A program made the translations under genes and the position numbers. From contig QCWE01000001.1 in NCBI GenBank assembly GCA_003149555.1, positions 1,018,546 through 1,082,545 on the forward strand: DNA of 64,000 nucleotides, read 5' to 3'. The notes beneath the pieces were generated by a model that did no database searches, had not been told where the DNA came from, and saw only the letters and a program-made list of their open reading frames with translations. How positions within the stretch are numbered: the stretch's first letter is position 1; every line of letters begins with the position of its first letter. Source of the DNA: Candidatus Aquiluna sp. XM-24bin5 (lineage in GTDB: Bacteria > Actinomycetota > Actinomycetia > Actinomycetales > Microbacteriaceae). Shown piece after piece: positions 1 to 8,295 of this stretch.

Positions 1-648
1 ATTGTTGGTTCTCAAAAGCTATCTGGAGGCAAGATTTCGTTTTTAGGTGCCCAGCCGGGCACTAAAAACTCAGAGCTGGGCTACATCCCGCAGCACAGGG
101 CCACAGATGCTGGATTACCACTCAGGGTTAGCGACTGTGTTGGCTTTGGTCTTGATGGCCACCTCCCCGGCCTGCCGCTCAATTCCTCCGCAAGAAAGCA
201 GCGAATTGCCGACGCTCTAGAGCAGGTTGATGCCCTATCGCTTGCAGGCGAGACCCTAGGGTCACTCTCAGGTGGAGAGATGCAGCGGGTTCGGGTTGCC
301 CAGGCAATCATTTCCAGGCCCAAGCTGCTGCTTGCCGATGAGCCACTTAGTGCTCTGGATCTGAACCACCAGATGAAAATAAGTGAGCTGATTGACGAGC
401 AAAGGCGCGAGCTTGGTAGCGCGGTGATCTTCGTCACTCACGATCTAAACCCGATTATTGACTTTGTCGATCGCGTTGTCTACATCGCAGAGGGCCGTCA
501 CACAATAGGAACCCCGGATGAGGTGATGCGGTCTGACGTGCTGTCTGAGCTTTATGGCGCGGACATCGACGTTGTGAGAAACCAGGGCAGGGTCGTGGTC
601 CTAGGCGCCCACGACCACGAGCACCACGAAGACGAGCGGTGGCACTAG
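1..648 (+). CDS. znuC: Zinc/manganese ABC transporter ATP-binding protein (5' part outside window)
   Basis: The reading frame is open from base 1, so the N-terminus with Walker A lies outside the window. Visible motifs are the Q-loop (YIPQH, about residue 30 of the visible part), the ABC signature LSGGEMQRV, Walker B LLLADEPLSALD and a switch histidine in FVTHD. The C-terminal tail is His-rich (HDHEHHEDERWH), as often seen in Zn/Mn-uptake ATPases. It would energise import through the permease encoded immediately downstream, whose GTG start lies 10 bp inside this gene. The following Fur-like gene supports zinc or manganese over other substrates. The metal itself is inferred. Confidence 0.85.
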   Translation: MVGSQKLSGGKISFLGAQPGTKNSELGYIPQHRATDAGLPLRVSDCVGFGLDGHLPGLPLNSSARKQRIADALEQVDALSLAGETLGSLSGGEMQRVRVAQAIISRPKLLLADEPLSALDLNHQMKISELIDEQRRELGSAVIFVTHDLNPIIDFVDRVVYIAEGRHTIGTPDEVMRSDVLSELYGADIDVVRNQGRVVVLGAHDHEHHEDERWH

Positions 649-1493
649 TGGATTTCTCAGACGTCATAAATTTCTCGGATTACGACAAGCTTTTGCCGCT
701 CGTCACTCACTCGCTGATTGCCGGAGCTTTGCTGGCCTTGATTGGTGGATTAGTCGGAGTATTTGTCATGAACCGAGAGCTCTCATTTGCGGTTCACGGA
801 ATCTCCGAGCTTTCCTTTGCGGGCGCCGCAGTCTTTTTGCTCGTTGGGCTCGATGTCGTCCTGGGATCGGTCATTGGGTCGCTTACGGCCGCCGGAATCA
901 TTGCCTTTCTGGGAGATCGAGCTAGAGATCGAAACTCCATAGTTGCGGTGCTGATGCCGTTCGGCTTGGGCATCGGGATTCTTGCCCTTGCCCTCTATCC
1001 GGGGAGGGCAGCCAATAAGTTTGGTCTGCTTACCGGACAGATCGTGGCGGTTGACGACCCGAAGCTCGGGGCAATGGCCCTTATCTCGGCAATCGTCCTG
1101 GTTTCTCTGGTGCTGATGTGGCGGCCGCTGACCTTTGCCTCCCTGGATGCCGAGGTGGCTGCCGCTAGAGGAGTAAAGACAACCTTCTTGGGTATTGCCT
1201 TTGTAATGCTTTTGGGTCTGGCGGTGGCGGCCGCGGTTCAAATTGTTGGGGCCTTGCTGGTTCTAGCTCTGCTGGTTACCCCTGCGGCCGCTGCGCTGAG
1301 GCTTTCATCTAGTCAACTTTGGGTGCCAGTGATGAGCGTGTTGTTTGCCATGGCTGCCATGGTTGGCGGCACCCTGTTGGCACTTGGTGGGACTCTTCCC
1401 ATCTCTCCTTACGTGACTACGATTTCCTTCACTATCTATTTGATTGCCAGGCTCATTGCCTGGGCCAAGGCAAAGCGGGAGGTGGTTAGGTGA
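639..1493 (+). CDS. znuB: Zinc/manganese ABC transporter permease
   Basis: An integral membrane protein of 284 aa with about eight or nine hydrophobic segments, typical in length and pattern for the ABC-3 family (ZnuB, MntB, TroC). It would form the channel for metal entry driven by the upstream ATPase. The chosen GTG start overlaps the ATPase gene by 10 bp; a second GTG at 648 is possible. The stop overlaps the start of the downstream Fur-family gene by 4 bp (GTGA), so the three genes look translationally coupled. The substrate-binding lipoprotein would be expected upstream of the window. Confidence 0.85.
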   Translation: MALVDFSDVINFSDYDKLLPLVTHSLIAGALLALIGGLVGVFVMNRELSFAVHGISELSFAGAAVFLLVGLDVVLGSVIGSLTAAGIIAFLGDRARDRNSIVAVLMPFGLGIGILALALYPGRAANKFGLLTGQIVAVDDPKLGAMALISAIVLVSLVLMWRPLTFASLDAEVAAARGVKTTFLGIAFVMLLGLAVAAAVQIVGALLVLALLVTPAAAALRLSSSQLWVPVMSVLFAMAAMVGGTLLALGGTLPISPYVTTISFTIYLIARLIAWAKAKREVVR

Positions 1494-1873
1494 CCGAGAA
1501 ACGAAACACCTGGCAAAAGACCGCGGTTTTAGACGAGCTTTCAAACACGGAGGAGTTTGTCTCCGCCCAGGAGCTGCATCAAAAGATCTCTCAATCTGGG
1601 AAGAAGCTTGGGCTAACCACTGTCTACAGGGCACTCACCGAGATGGTTGAGCAGGGTCTGGCCGACTCATTGAGCCTCTCTGACGGCGAGATGCGCTACC
1701 GAATCTGCACCCCAGAGCACCACCACCACCTGATTTGCAGGGTTTGTGGCAAAACGGTTGAGTTTGACCTCCCTGGGTTTGAGGAGCTTGCCCAATCCGT
1801 TGCGCAGCAGAACTCGTTTACTGAGCTGTCTCACGAGATTGAGCTCTTTGGGATTTGCAAAGATTGCGGGTAA
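1490..1873 (+). CDS. zur: Fur-family metalloregulator, probably Zur
   Basis: A 127-aa winged-helix repressor. The DNA-reading part is around residues 15-60 (LGLTTVYRAL, a classic Fur-family recognition helix). It is followed by the metal-binding run EHHHHLICRVCGK and a C-terminal pair CKDCG, giving the two CxxC motifs of the structural zinc site. It is coupled by GTGA overlap to the permease gene. The combination of a Zn/Mn importer upstream and zinc-free ribosomal protein genes downstream favours Zur over Fur or PerR (inference). I found no convincing Zur box in the 112 bp that follow. Confidence 0.8.
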   Translation: MTEKRNTWQKTAVLDELSNTEEFVSAQELHQKISQSGKKLGLTTVYRALTEMVEQGLADSLSLSDGEMRYRICTPEHHHHLICRVCGKTVEFDLPGFEELAQSVAQQNSFTELSHEIELFGICKDCG

Positions 1874-1880
1874 TTAGGAC

Positions 1881-1910
1881 TTGCTTTTGGAGCGAGATTC
1901 CTCCTAAACT
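1881..1910 (+). promoter_or_regulatory. Probable promoter of the rpmB-rpmG-rpsN operon
   Basis: TTGCTT at 1881-1886 and TAAACT at 1905-1910 are separated by 18 bp. The predicted leader is about 70 nt. It contains a GC-rich palindrome, CGGGCCAAGGCCCG, at 1923-1936 that could fold as a small hairpin. A strong ribosome binding site (AGGAGGAG) precedes rpmB. No AT-rich Zur-type inverted repeat is visible, so this operon may not be zinc-repressed. Confidence 0.5.
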
Positions 1911-1985
1911 TGGGGGGTTGCACGGGCCAAGGCCCGAACAATCCCAAACAATTTGCTTCGGGTAAACGCGCCCCTAGGAGGAGAA

Positions 1986-2222
1986 ATGGCAGCCTACTGC
2001 CAGGTGACGCAGACTGGACCGCAGTTCGGTCACAAGGTTTCGCACGCTCAGAACAAGACCAAGCGTCGTTTTGACCCGAACATTCAGAAGAAGACCTACT
2101 TCGTTCCATCACTGGGACGCAAGGTGACTCTGACCCTTTCAGCTCGCGGCATCAAGGTAATTGACGCTCGCGGGATTGACTCAGTAATCGCAGAGCTAGT
2201 CGCTCGCGGCGAGAAGATCTAG
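1986..2222 (+). CDS. rpmB: 50S ribosomal protein L28, zinc-free form
   Basis: A 78-aa L28 ([20 protein letters not shown] at the N-terminus). It keeps a single Cys at position 5 and lacks both CxxC pairs of zinc-binding L28, so it is a C-minus paralogue. The ATG at 1986 is preceded by AGGAGGAG; an in-frame ATG-like start further upstream at 1953 has no such site. The gene heads a tight operon with rpmG and rpsN. In other actinobacteria C-minus ribosomal proteins are induced by zinc starvation, and here the genes sit directly after a zinc-locus-like operon. Confidence 0.95.
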   Translation: MAAYCQVTQTGPQFGHKVSHAQNKTKRRFDPNIQKKTYFVPSLGRKVTLTLSARGIKVIDARGIDSVIAELVARGEKI

Positions 2223-2230
2223 GAAGACAG

Positions 2231-2398
2231 ATGGCAAAGGATAAGGACGTTCGTCCAATCATCAAGCTGAAGTCCACTGCTGGCACCGGCTTCACCTACG
2301 TGACCCGCAAGAATCGTCGCAACGACCCAGACCGCATCAGCTTGAAGAAGTACGACCCAGTAGTGCGCAAGCACGTTGAATTCCGCGAGGAGCGCTAA
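2231..2398 (+). CDS. rpmG: 50S ribosomal protein L33, zinc-free form
   Basis: A 55-aa protein ([20 protein letters not shown] at the start, [16 protein letters not shown] at the end), which is full-length L33. There is no cysteine anywhere, so it is the C-minus form that does not bind zinc. It starts 8 bp after rpmB, with GGAAG as ribosome binding site, and its TAA stop abuts the ATG of rpsN. It is easy to miss because it is very short. Confidence 0.95.
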   Translation: MAKDKDVRPIIKLKSTAGTGFTYVTRKNRRNDPDRISLKKYDPVVRKHVEFREER

Positions 2399-2704
2399 AT
2401 GGCAAAGAAGAGCAAGATCGCTCGTAACGAGCAGCGCAAGGTAGTAGTTGAGCGCTACGCCGAGAAGCGTGCCCAGCTAAAGAAGCAGCTTGTTGACCCA
2501 AACTCAACCGCTGAGCAGAAGGAAGAGGCACGCCTAGGCCTCCAGAAGCTTCCTCGTAACGCCAGCCCGGTTCGTGTTCGCAGCCGTGACCTAATCGACG
2601 GCCGTCCACGTGGCGTGCTCTCGAAGTTCGGTGTTAGCCGTGTTCGTTTCCGCCAGATGGCTCACAAGGGTGAGCTCCCAGGCATCACCAAGTCTTCCTG
2701 GTAA
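2399..2704 (+). CDS. rpsN: 30S ribosomal protein S14, long zinc-free form
   Basis: A 101-aa S14 of the long type, with no CxxC zinc ribbon, ending in the conserved block [22 protein letters not shown]. It binds 16S rRNA in the 30S head. The start ATG directly follows the rpmG stop codon, so translation is likely coupled. All three ribosomal proteins of this operon are zinc-free, which would spare zinc. Whether zinc-binding copies exist elsewhere cannot be seen here. The operon ends at the hairpin at 2720. Confidence 0.95.
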   Translation: MAKKSKIARNEQRKVVVERYAEKRAQLKKQLVDPNSTAEQKEEARLGLQKLPRNASPVRVRSRDLIDGRPRGVLSKFGVSRVRFRQMAHKGELPGITKSSW

Positions 2705-2717
2705 TTAGTCTTTAGAA

Positions 2718-3956
2718 CTATCCGCCCTGAGGGGCGGATTTTTCTTTAACGACCCTGGACGCCCTAATCAGCTGCGGCCCAAAGACAATTAGCGCCAAAA
2801 GGGCCATCACGCCGCCCGCGAGGAAAACCTCCCGCACGCCAAAGATTCCAATCAAGATTCCGCCAAATCCAAGTGACGCCATGCTGCCAGCATTGACGCT
2901 TCCCTGAACCGCTGCCATGATGCGTCCTCTTACTGACTCTTTTGCTCGGCGCTGTATTTGGCCAACGGCAAAGATGTTCACCCCGGCATTACCAAATCCT
3001 GCGAGGAAGTAGACGACGGCTGCAAACTGCCAGCTAGGCGCCTGGGACAGGCCAGTCAGCGCAAGCACCATAAGCAGGATGGCCAGCAGCAGACCCGCAG
3101 CCTGTCTGCTCTCGGGGATCTTCAAAACCTGAAGCAGGATTGCTCCAGAAAGGCTTCCTCCGGCAAATAGCGCCCCTATGAAGCCGTAAATGATTGGAGT
3201 TGCCCCGAGCTCGTCCACTACCAAGAAGACCTCGCCAACATTTATTACACCCAGCGAGAGCACTACCGCCAGCAAGATGATCATGATCGCCCTCAGCACC
3301 GGCTCGGCGATTAGGAACCTGAAGCCATCGAGAGCTCTGGGCTTGGAGCCATCTGCCTCGTGCTGAGGCTTTCTGTTTAGACCAAGTGCGAGAAAGGTGC
3401 CGGCCAAAATCAGAAACGAGACCGAGTCAATAACAAAGGGCCAAAAGAAGCCTGTTGTGCCAACCAGGATTCCGCCAGCTGCTGGCCCAGCGAGGGAGCC
3501 CATGGAGACATAGGTCTGCTGGATGCCCGCAACCCTGGTCATGTCTTCAGGCCTGGAGAGGTAGCCGACAGTGGCCGAGGACGCCGCCCCCACCATCGTC
3601 CCAAAAGTTGCAGTGGTGAATAGGGCAATTGGAGCCCACCAACTTAGCGTGACAAAGGCGATACTCAGCGTGCTCAGCGACATCGCACACAGCGCGAGCG
3701 GGATGACCTTTCGAGATTCGAACCCGTCGGCTATTTGCCCGGAAAATGGGGCCATCAGGACGTTCGGAATCAACATCGCTAACAGGATTATTGAGACCCC
3801 GGTAGGTCCAACGACGTCCTTATCCCTGAGGATGACGGCGAAGGTTGTGAGGCTGCTTCCCATGAAACTTAGACCTGCGGCCATTGACAGTAGCTGAATC
3901 TTTAGGAAAGGTGTGGTCTTCTTTAGCTGGCCATTCGACTCTGACTCTTGACTCAC
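2718..3956 (-). CDS. MFS transporter, DHA3-like exporter
   Basis: A 412-aa membrane protein with about 12 hydrophobic segments and the MFS loop motif GQIADGFESRKVIP near residue 75. The sequence style (TCR/DHA3-like, related to EntS and macrolide exporters) suggests drug or metabolite efflux, but the substrate cannot be told. The GTG start at 3956 is favoured because TAGTGT lies exactly 7 bp upstream on the same strand, predicting a leaderless mRNA. The gene converges with rpsN, and its stop codon lies in the foot of the rpsN terminator. Confidence 0.8.
   Translation of the reverse strand: MSQESESNGQLKKTTPFLKIQLLSMAAGLSFMGSSLTTFAVILRDKDVVGPTGVSIILLAMLIPNVLMAPFSGQIADGFESRKVIPLALCAMSLSTLSIAFVTLSWWAPIALFTTATFGTMVGAASSATVGYLSRPEDMTRVAGIQQTYVSMGSLAGPAAGGILVGTTGFFWPFVIDSVSFLILAGTFLALGLNRKPQHEADGSKPRALDGFRFLIAEPVLRAIMIILLAVVLSLGVINVGEVFLVVDELGATPIIYGFIGALFAGGSLSGAILLQVLKIPESRQAAGLLLAILLMVLALTGLSQAPSWQFAAVVYFLAGFGNAGVNIFAVGQIQRRAKESVRGRIMAAVQGSVNAGSMASLGFGGILIGIFGVREVFLAGGVMALLALIVFGPQLIRASRVVKEKSAPQGG
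2720..2747 (+). terminator. Intrinsic terminator of the rpmB-rpmG-rpsN operon
   Basis: An 8-bp stem (ATCCGCCC/GGGCGGAT) with the loop TGAG is followed by a T-rich run. It overlaps the last codon of the convergent exporter gene. On the minus strand the hairpin has no T-tract, so it should work mainly for the ribosomal operon. Confidence 0.85.
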
Positions 3957-4063
3957 CCAACCAACACTAGTGGCAATCGGACCATAAGTAGGTGGCTCAA
4001 AAAGTGCCTAAATCCCCTAAAACTCGGGGAAAAATCCACCGCAACACGCCGAAGCCAGAGGTG

Positions 4064-4111
4064 CTTGCACCCCCGTGGGTGGCTATAGGTTGATTGGGAC
4101 ATTAATGTCCC
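4064..4111 (+). promoter_or_regulatory. HU gene promoter with a 16-bp palindrome at the start site
   Basis: CTTGCA (4064-4069) and TAGGTT (4086-4091) form a plausible promoter with a 16-bp spacer. An inverted repeat CACCC-N4-GGGTG (4068-4081) lies in the spacer. The perfect palindrome GGGACATTAATGTCCC (4096-4111) covers the expected transcription start. Either could be an operator; the palindrome could also form a hairpin at the mRNA 5' end. Confidence 0.55.
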
Positions 4112-4133
4112 TAACAAGTCCAGGAGGACCATT

Positions 4134-4406
4134 ATGAACAAGAGCGAACTCGTAGCAGCAGTTGCATCGCACACTGGCGAGTCGCAGGCCGCCGTTGGCC
4201 GCGTTATCGACGCAATGTTTGACACCATTGCCGCTTCCATCAAGAAGGGTGACAAGGTCACCATTCCTGGTTACCTAAGCGTAGACAAGGGCCACCGTAA
4301 GGCTCGCACCGGCCGTAACCCACAGACCGGCGCGACCATTCAGATTGCTGCAGCTAACACCGTCAAGGTTTCAGCTGGAAGCAAGCTAAAGGCTGCTGTT
4401 AAGTAA
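4134..4406 (+). CDS. hup: HU-family DNA-binding protein
   Basis: A 90-aa histone-like protein of standard bacterial length. It has the N-terminal dimerisation helices (MNKSELVAAVASHTGES) and the beta-arm motif GRNPQTGATIQIAA that inserts into the DNA minor groove. It lacks the long Lys/Ala-rich tail found in mycobacterial HupB. AGGAGGACCATT before the ATG is a strong ribosome binding site. Codon choice resembles that of the ribosomal genes, consistent with high expression. It is monocistronic, with its own promoter and terminator. Confidence 0.95.
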   Translation: MNKSELVAAVASHTGESQAAVGRVIDAMFDTIAASIKKGDKVTIPGYLSVDKGHRKARTGRNPQTGATIQIAAANTVKVSAGSKLKAAVK

Positions 4407-4420
4407 CAACCTAAATCAGC

Positions 4421-4452
4421 AAGACGGCGTCCCACTGGGGCGCCGTCTTTGC
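4421..4452 (+). terminator. Intrinsic terminator of the HU gene
   Basis: AAGACGGCG pairs with CGCCGTCTT (9-bp stem, further pairing possible inside the loop), followed by a short T-rich tract. It stands 15 bp after the HU stop codon. Confidence 0.85.
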
Positions 4453-4472
4453 TTTGGAATAGGCTTTAGTGC

Positions 4473-4937
4473 ATGACCGATAAATCTCGCGGCTTGTTCT
4501 ATGTTGCTCTTCAGTTCATCCTGATCTTCCTGCTGGTGCTTTCACCAAGAATGGAAAGCCCTTATGGCGGCGCGAGCGAGGTTGTCGGCACGATTGGCGT
4601 AGCGATTATCGCTATCGGCTCTGGACTGCTGCTCTTTTCTTTTCTTGGGCTCGGAAACTCTCTAACGGCGCTGCCAACTCCAAAAGAGAAGGGCCAGCTC
4701 GTCACAACCGGTATGTACGCAAGGGTTAGGCACCCGATCTACTTCGCGCTCTTAGTTATGGGCTTTGGTGTGATGTTGGATGCCGGTTATTGGCCACAGG
4801 TCATCGTCTACATGCTCTTGTTTGCTCTACTCAGCACCAAGGCAGAGTTTGAAGAGAGCCTGCTTCGCAAGAAGTATCCGGCCTATGACAGCTATGCACT
4901 TAAGACCCCAAGGTTCTTCCCGAGGCTCGGTAGGTGA
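4473..4937 (+). CDS. Isoprenylcysteine carboxyl methyltransferase-like membrane protein
   Basis: A 154-aa membrane protein with three or four hydrophobic segments and the ICMT/PEMT-family signature TGMYARVRHPIYFALL (about residues 75-90), the region that binds S-adenosylmethionine in this fold. It also has the C-terminal EFEESLLRKKYPAYDSY. Bacterial members have no known prenylated protein substrate, so the true target is unknown. TAGGCT lies 7 bp before the ATG, predicting a leaderless mRNA. The gene overlaps the next one by 4 bp (GTGA) and heads a three-gene operon. Confidence 0.8.
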   Translation: MTDKSRGLFYVALQFILIFLLVLSPRMESPYGGASEVVGTIGVAIIAIGSGLLLFSFLGLGNSLTALPTPKEKGQLVTTGMYARVRHPIYFALLVMGFGVMLDAGYWPQVIVYMLLFALLSTKAEFEESLLRKKYPAYDSYALKTPRFFPRLGR

Positions 4938-6895
4938 AGACAGAGCCCTATCCATTTGCGCTAAGGGCACTTCTTTTAGTTTCTCTCGGTGCCATTGGCA
5001 CTCTTGGCCTCGGTCTGGTTTTAGGTGGTGCCGCCGAGCCGCTACCCCTCGCTGATCCAGGTGTTGTTGTGCGGCTGGGGCAGCCGATCACAAAGCTTGT
5101 TCTGAACCTTTCAATGGCGACCGCCATCGGAGCTCTAGTACTGGCGTCTTTTGCAGCCAATGATCAGGAGCGCTCTCGACTTCAACCAGTTGCCAGCTGG
5201 GCTGCCGCTCTTTGGCTTTTTGCCGCCGCCGCCAATTTTGTGATGACCTACCTCTCCGCCTCAGGATCGGCGGTTTCCTATGGACCGCAGTTCAGCGAGG
5301 GTCTTTGGCTGTTTGCTACTCAGATTGAATTGGGCACGCTGCTTGCATTTAATCTGGGCTTCGCATTTCTGTTGAGTCTCACAATGATTGCATTTGGTGG
5401 CAGGCGAATGACTGCCATCAACGCAGCGATCGGTATGGCGGGGCTCTATCCGCTTGCCGAGTCGGGTCACGCCTCGTCTGATTCTGGCCACGCACTCGCT
5501 GTGAACTCTCTGCTTATGCACCTTGTCGGCATAAGCGTCTGGGTAGGGGGGCTTATCGCGCTCTATGCGGTGTTCCGAGCAGGAAGCGAGCGGACTGAGG
5601 TGCTGGTTAGCAGGTATTCGACACTGGCGCTGGCCGCATTCATTCTGGTCGGAGTATCTGGCATCACCTCGGGCTTTATTCGGCTCTTTAGCCCGGAAGA
5701 CATATTTGGCCCCTACGGGCTGCTGCTAATTGGCAAGGCGATATTGCTCACGACCCTCGGGCTGTTCGGCGCTCGCTATCGCTTAGGGGCACTTTCAAAG
5801 ATTTCTGCATCTGCTTCCGGCTTTTGGCGGCTGGTTACTGTCGAACTCCTAATCATGGGAGCAGCGGTAGGTTTGGGAACAGCCCTCGCAACCACCGCAT
5901 TGCCGGAAGATCCCGCCGAGTTCGTTCCCCCAACCCCTGCACAGCTGCTCACTGGCGACCCACTGCCTCCGGAGCTGACACCTAGCGCTTGGCTTACGGT
6001 TTGGGACATAGACATCCTTTGGCTGTCCATCGCTGTTGGGGCAATCGTTCTCTACCTGTATGGGGTAGCAAGGCTTAGATCTCGTGGTGATAGCTGGCCG
6101 GTGGGAAGAACTATCTCTTGGGTCTCAGGCATGCTGGTTCTGGTTTATGTGACAAATGGGGCCCCCAATGCCTATCAAGAGTTCATGTTCTCAACCCACA
6201 TGGTTGGCCACATGATTCTCTCGATGATGGTTCCGGTGCTGCTGGTCCCCGGGGCGCCGGTGACCTTATTGTCCAGGGCTCAGCCCGCTCGAAAGGATGG
6301 TTCTTGGGGCCTTAGGGAGTGGGTGCTGTGGGCAGTTCACACCCCTTACGCCTGGTTTATCTCGCACCCACTTTTTGCTGGGCTTAACTTTGCTCTGTCT
6401 TTGGTGATGTTCTACTACACGCCACTGTTTAGGTGGTCGACCGAGGAACACCTTGGGCATCAGTGGATGCTCGTGCACTTTCTAATCACCGGCTACCTAT
6501 TCGTTCAGGCACTTATTGGCGTTGACCCCCAGCCGCATCGTCCTAGCTATCCGTTGAAGCTAATGCTGCTCATCGGCACCATGGCCTTTCACGCCTTCTT
6601 TGGGCTGAGCCTCATGAACGAAAAGAGCCTCCTGCTCGCAGACTGGTTTGGTTCGATGGGACGAACATGGGGTGATGACCCGCTTACCGATCAGGCGGTT
6701 GGCGGGGCCTTTGCCTGGGGAGTTGGAGAGATCCCGACGATCGTCATCACCACCATCGTGGTTTGGCAATGGGCGCGTTCAGATGATCGTGAACGACGGA
6801 GGCTCGATCGAGCCTCTGACCGAAGTGGCAACAAAGATCTAGAGGACTACAACGCCATGCTTGAGAGCCTGAACAGAACAAGGGACTCCAGGTGA
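4934..6895 (+). CDS. CopD-CtaG fusion: copper handling and cytochrome oxidase assembly
   Basis: A 653-aa polytopic protein. The first half (to about residue 330) resembles CopD copper-resistance membrane proteins. The second half (about 380-620) matches the caa3-type CtaG family, with the segment THMVGHMILSMMVPVLLVPG and further His residues in membrane helices. Such fusions are known in actinobacteria and are thought to deliver copper to cytochrome c oxidase or manage copper at the membrane. The GTG start overlaps the upstream stop by 4 bp, and the stop overlaps the helicase gene by 4 bp. Confidence 0.85.
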   Translation: MKTEPYPFALRALLLVSLGAIGTLGLGLVLGGAAEPLPLADPGVVVRLGQPITKLVLNLSMATAIGALVLASFAANDQERSRLQPVASWAAALWLFAAAANFVMTYLSASGSAVSYGPQFSEGLWLFATQIELGTLLAFNLGFAFLLSLTMIAFGGRRMTAINAAIGMAGLYPLAESGHASSDSGHALAVNSLLMHLVGISVWVGGLIALYAVFRAGSERTEVLVSRYSTLALAAFILVGVSGITSGFIRLFSPEDIFGPYGLLLIGKAILLTTLGLFGARYRLGALSKISASASGFWRLVTVELLIMGAAVGLGTALATTALPEDPAEFVPPTPAQLLTGDPLPPELTPSAWLTVWDIDILWLSIAVGAIVLYLYGVARLRSRGDSWPVGRTISWVSGMLVLVYVTNGAPNAYQEFMFSTHMVGHMILSMMVPVLLVPGAPVTLLSRAQPARKDGSWGLREWVLWAVHTPYAWFISHPLFAGLNFALSLVMFYYTPLFRWSTEEHLGHQWMLVHFLITGYLFVQALIGVDPQPHRPSYPLKLMLLIGTMAFHAFFGLSLMNEKSLLLADWFGSMGRTWGDDPLTDQAVGGAFAWGVGEIPTIVITTIVVWQWARSDDRERRRLDRASDRSGNKDLEDYNAMLESLNRTRDSR

Positions 6896-8295
6896 TTGTT
6901 GAGCTGAGCGACGAGCAGCGCGCTCTCTTTGAATACATCGAGCAGTCCGAGTCCCATGTTTTTGTGACAGGCAGGGCGGGAACCGGTAAGTCGACCCTGC
7001 TGAGTTACCTAACCGCAAATAGCGAAAAGAGCTTTGCGGTTTGCGCTCCGACTGGTGTCGCAGCGCTAAACGTTGCCGGCGTAACGATCCACTCCCTTTT
7101 CACTTTTCCATTTGGAGTTTTGGGAGAGGTTGACATAGCCCGTCACCTCTCCAGGCGAACCCGAGAAGTCCTTAGGGCGATCGACATGCTGGTAATCGAC
7201 GAAATCTCAATGGTGTCTGCGGACCTCATGGACGCGATCGACAGGGCACTGAGGATCGCAAGATCAAAACGAAAACTGCCCTTTGGCGGGGTCCAGATAG
7301 TGATGTTTGGTGATCCGTATCAGCTTGCTCCGGTAACGCCATCTGACCCAGTCGAGCGCTCCTACATGGCAGAGAACTATCGCTCAATGTGGTTCTTTGA
7401 CGCTCACGTTTGGCGAGAGGCTGAGCTGGAGCGGTTTGAGCTCAGCGAAATCTTTAGGCAGTCCGACGAGAGGTTCAAAGAAATCCTCAATTCGATCAGG
7501 GACGGGTCGGTGACCGGTGAAATGTTGGATGAGCTCAACCAGGCGGGTAATCGCCAGCCGCCCCACGCAGATGTCATAAGGCTTGCAACCATCAATGAGA
7601 CGGTGAATGCGGTGAACCGCCAGCGCATGAACCTCATCACCACAAAGCCCAAGACCTTTCACGCCACCTACTCAGAGGGGGCGGAGAAGATCTTTGGCAG
7701 AGCCCTCCCCGCAGAGACCCAGCTCGAGCTCAAGGTTGGTGCTCAGGTCATGTTTATCAAAAACGACGACTCATCTATGACAAAGGGCTCAGATGGCGGG
7801 AGAGTCAGAAGATGGGTGAACGGAACAATAGGCCACGTCATCGACCTGCCGAATGCCGGTGGAGTGGTTGTTGAGGTTGATGGCGAAGAGATTGAGGTCG
7901 GACCATCGACCTGGGAAAAGGTTCGCTACGAGGTCGATGAGGAGTTTGATGAGGTCACCGGCAGGGTCAAGGAGACTCTGGTTCCAATCACCCTGGCCGA
8001 ATTCAAGCAAATACCGCTTCGTCTTGCGTGGGCGGTGACCATCCATAAGTCCCAGGGTCAGACCCATGATGAAGTTCAGATTGACATGGGCAGGGGAGCT
8101 TTCTCTCCGGGCCAGACATATGTTGCGCTCTCGAGAGTGCGGTCGCTGGAGGGCATGTATCTCAACAGGCCAATCACGATGCGAGACGTGATGGTCGACA
8201 AGGACGTCATCCGGTTTATGTCCGGTGCTATCCCAGCTCCTGATCTCGACCAGGAGCCCTTAGCCACCAGTTCAGAGCATCTGCCACCCTTCTAG
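6892..8295 (+). CDS. Pif1-like AAA helicase
   Basis: A 467-aa superfamily 1B helicase. Walker A is GRAGTGKST (residues 27-35), Walker B is DEISMV, motif III is FGDPYQLAPV, and the C-terminal block WAVTIHKSQGQT with YVALSRV gives motifs V and VI. These are the landmarks of Pif1/RecD-type 5'-3' DNA helicases. It is shorter than eukaryotic Pif1 and has no extra domain I can see. It is last in an operon with a methyltransferase and CopD-CtaG, an odd setting for a helicase. The 3' end overlaps the convergent esterase gene by 68 bp. Confidence 0.85.
   Translation: MIVELSDEQRALFEYIEQSESHVFVTGRAGTGKSTLLSYLTANSEKSFAVCAPTGVAALNVAGVTIHSLFTFPFGVLGEVDIARHLSRRTREVLRAIDMLVIDEISMVSADLMDAIDRALRIARSKRKLPFGGVQIVMFGDPYQLAPVTPSDPVERSYMAENYRSMWFFDAHVWREAELERFELSEIFRQSDERFKEILNSIRDGSVTGEMLDELNQAGNRQPPHADVIRLATINETVNAVNRQRMNLITTKPKTFHATYSEGAEKIFGRALPAETQLELKVGAQVMFIKNDDSSMTKGSDGGRVRRWVNGTIGHVIDLPNAGGVVVEVDGEEIEVGPSTWEKVRYEVDEEFDEVTGRVKETLVPITLAEFKQIPLRLAWAVTIHKSQGQTHDEVQIDMGRGAFSPGQTYVALSRVRSLEGMYLNRPITMRDVMVDKDVIRFMSGAIPAPDLDQEPLATSSEHLPPF

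Noticed and set aside
1874..1985. Possible Zur box before rpmB
   Set aside because: I looked for an AT-rich TGAAAATGATTTTCA-like inverted repeat and found only a GC-rich palindrome that does not fit.
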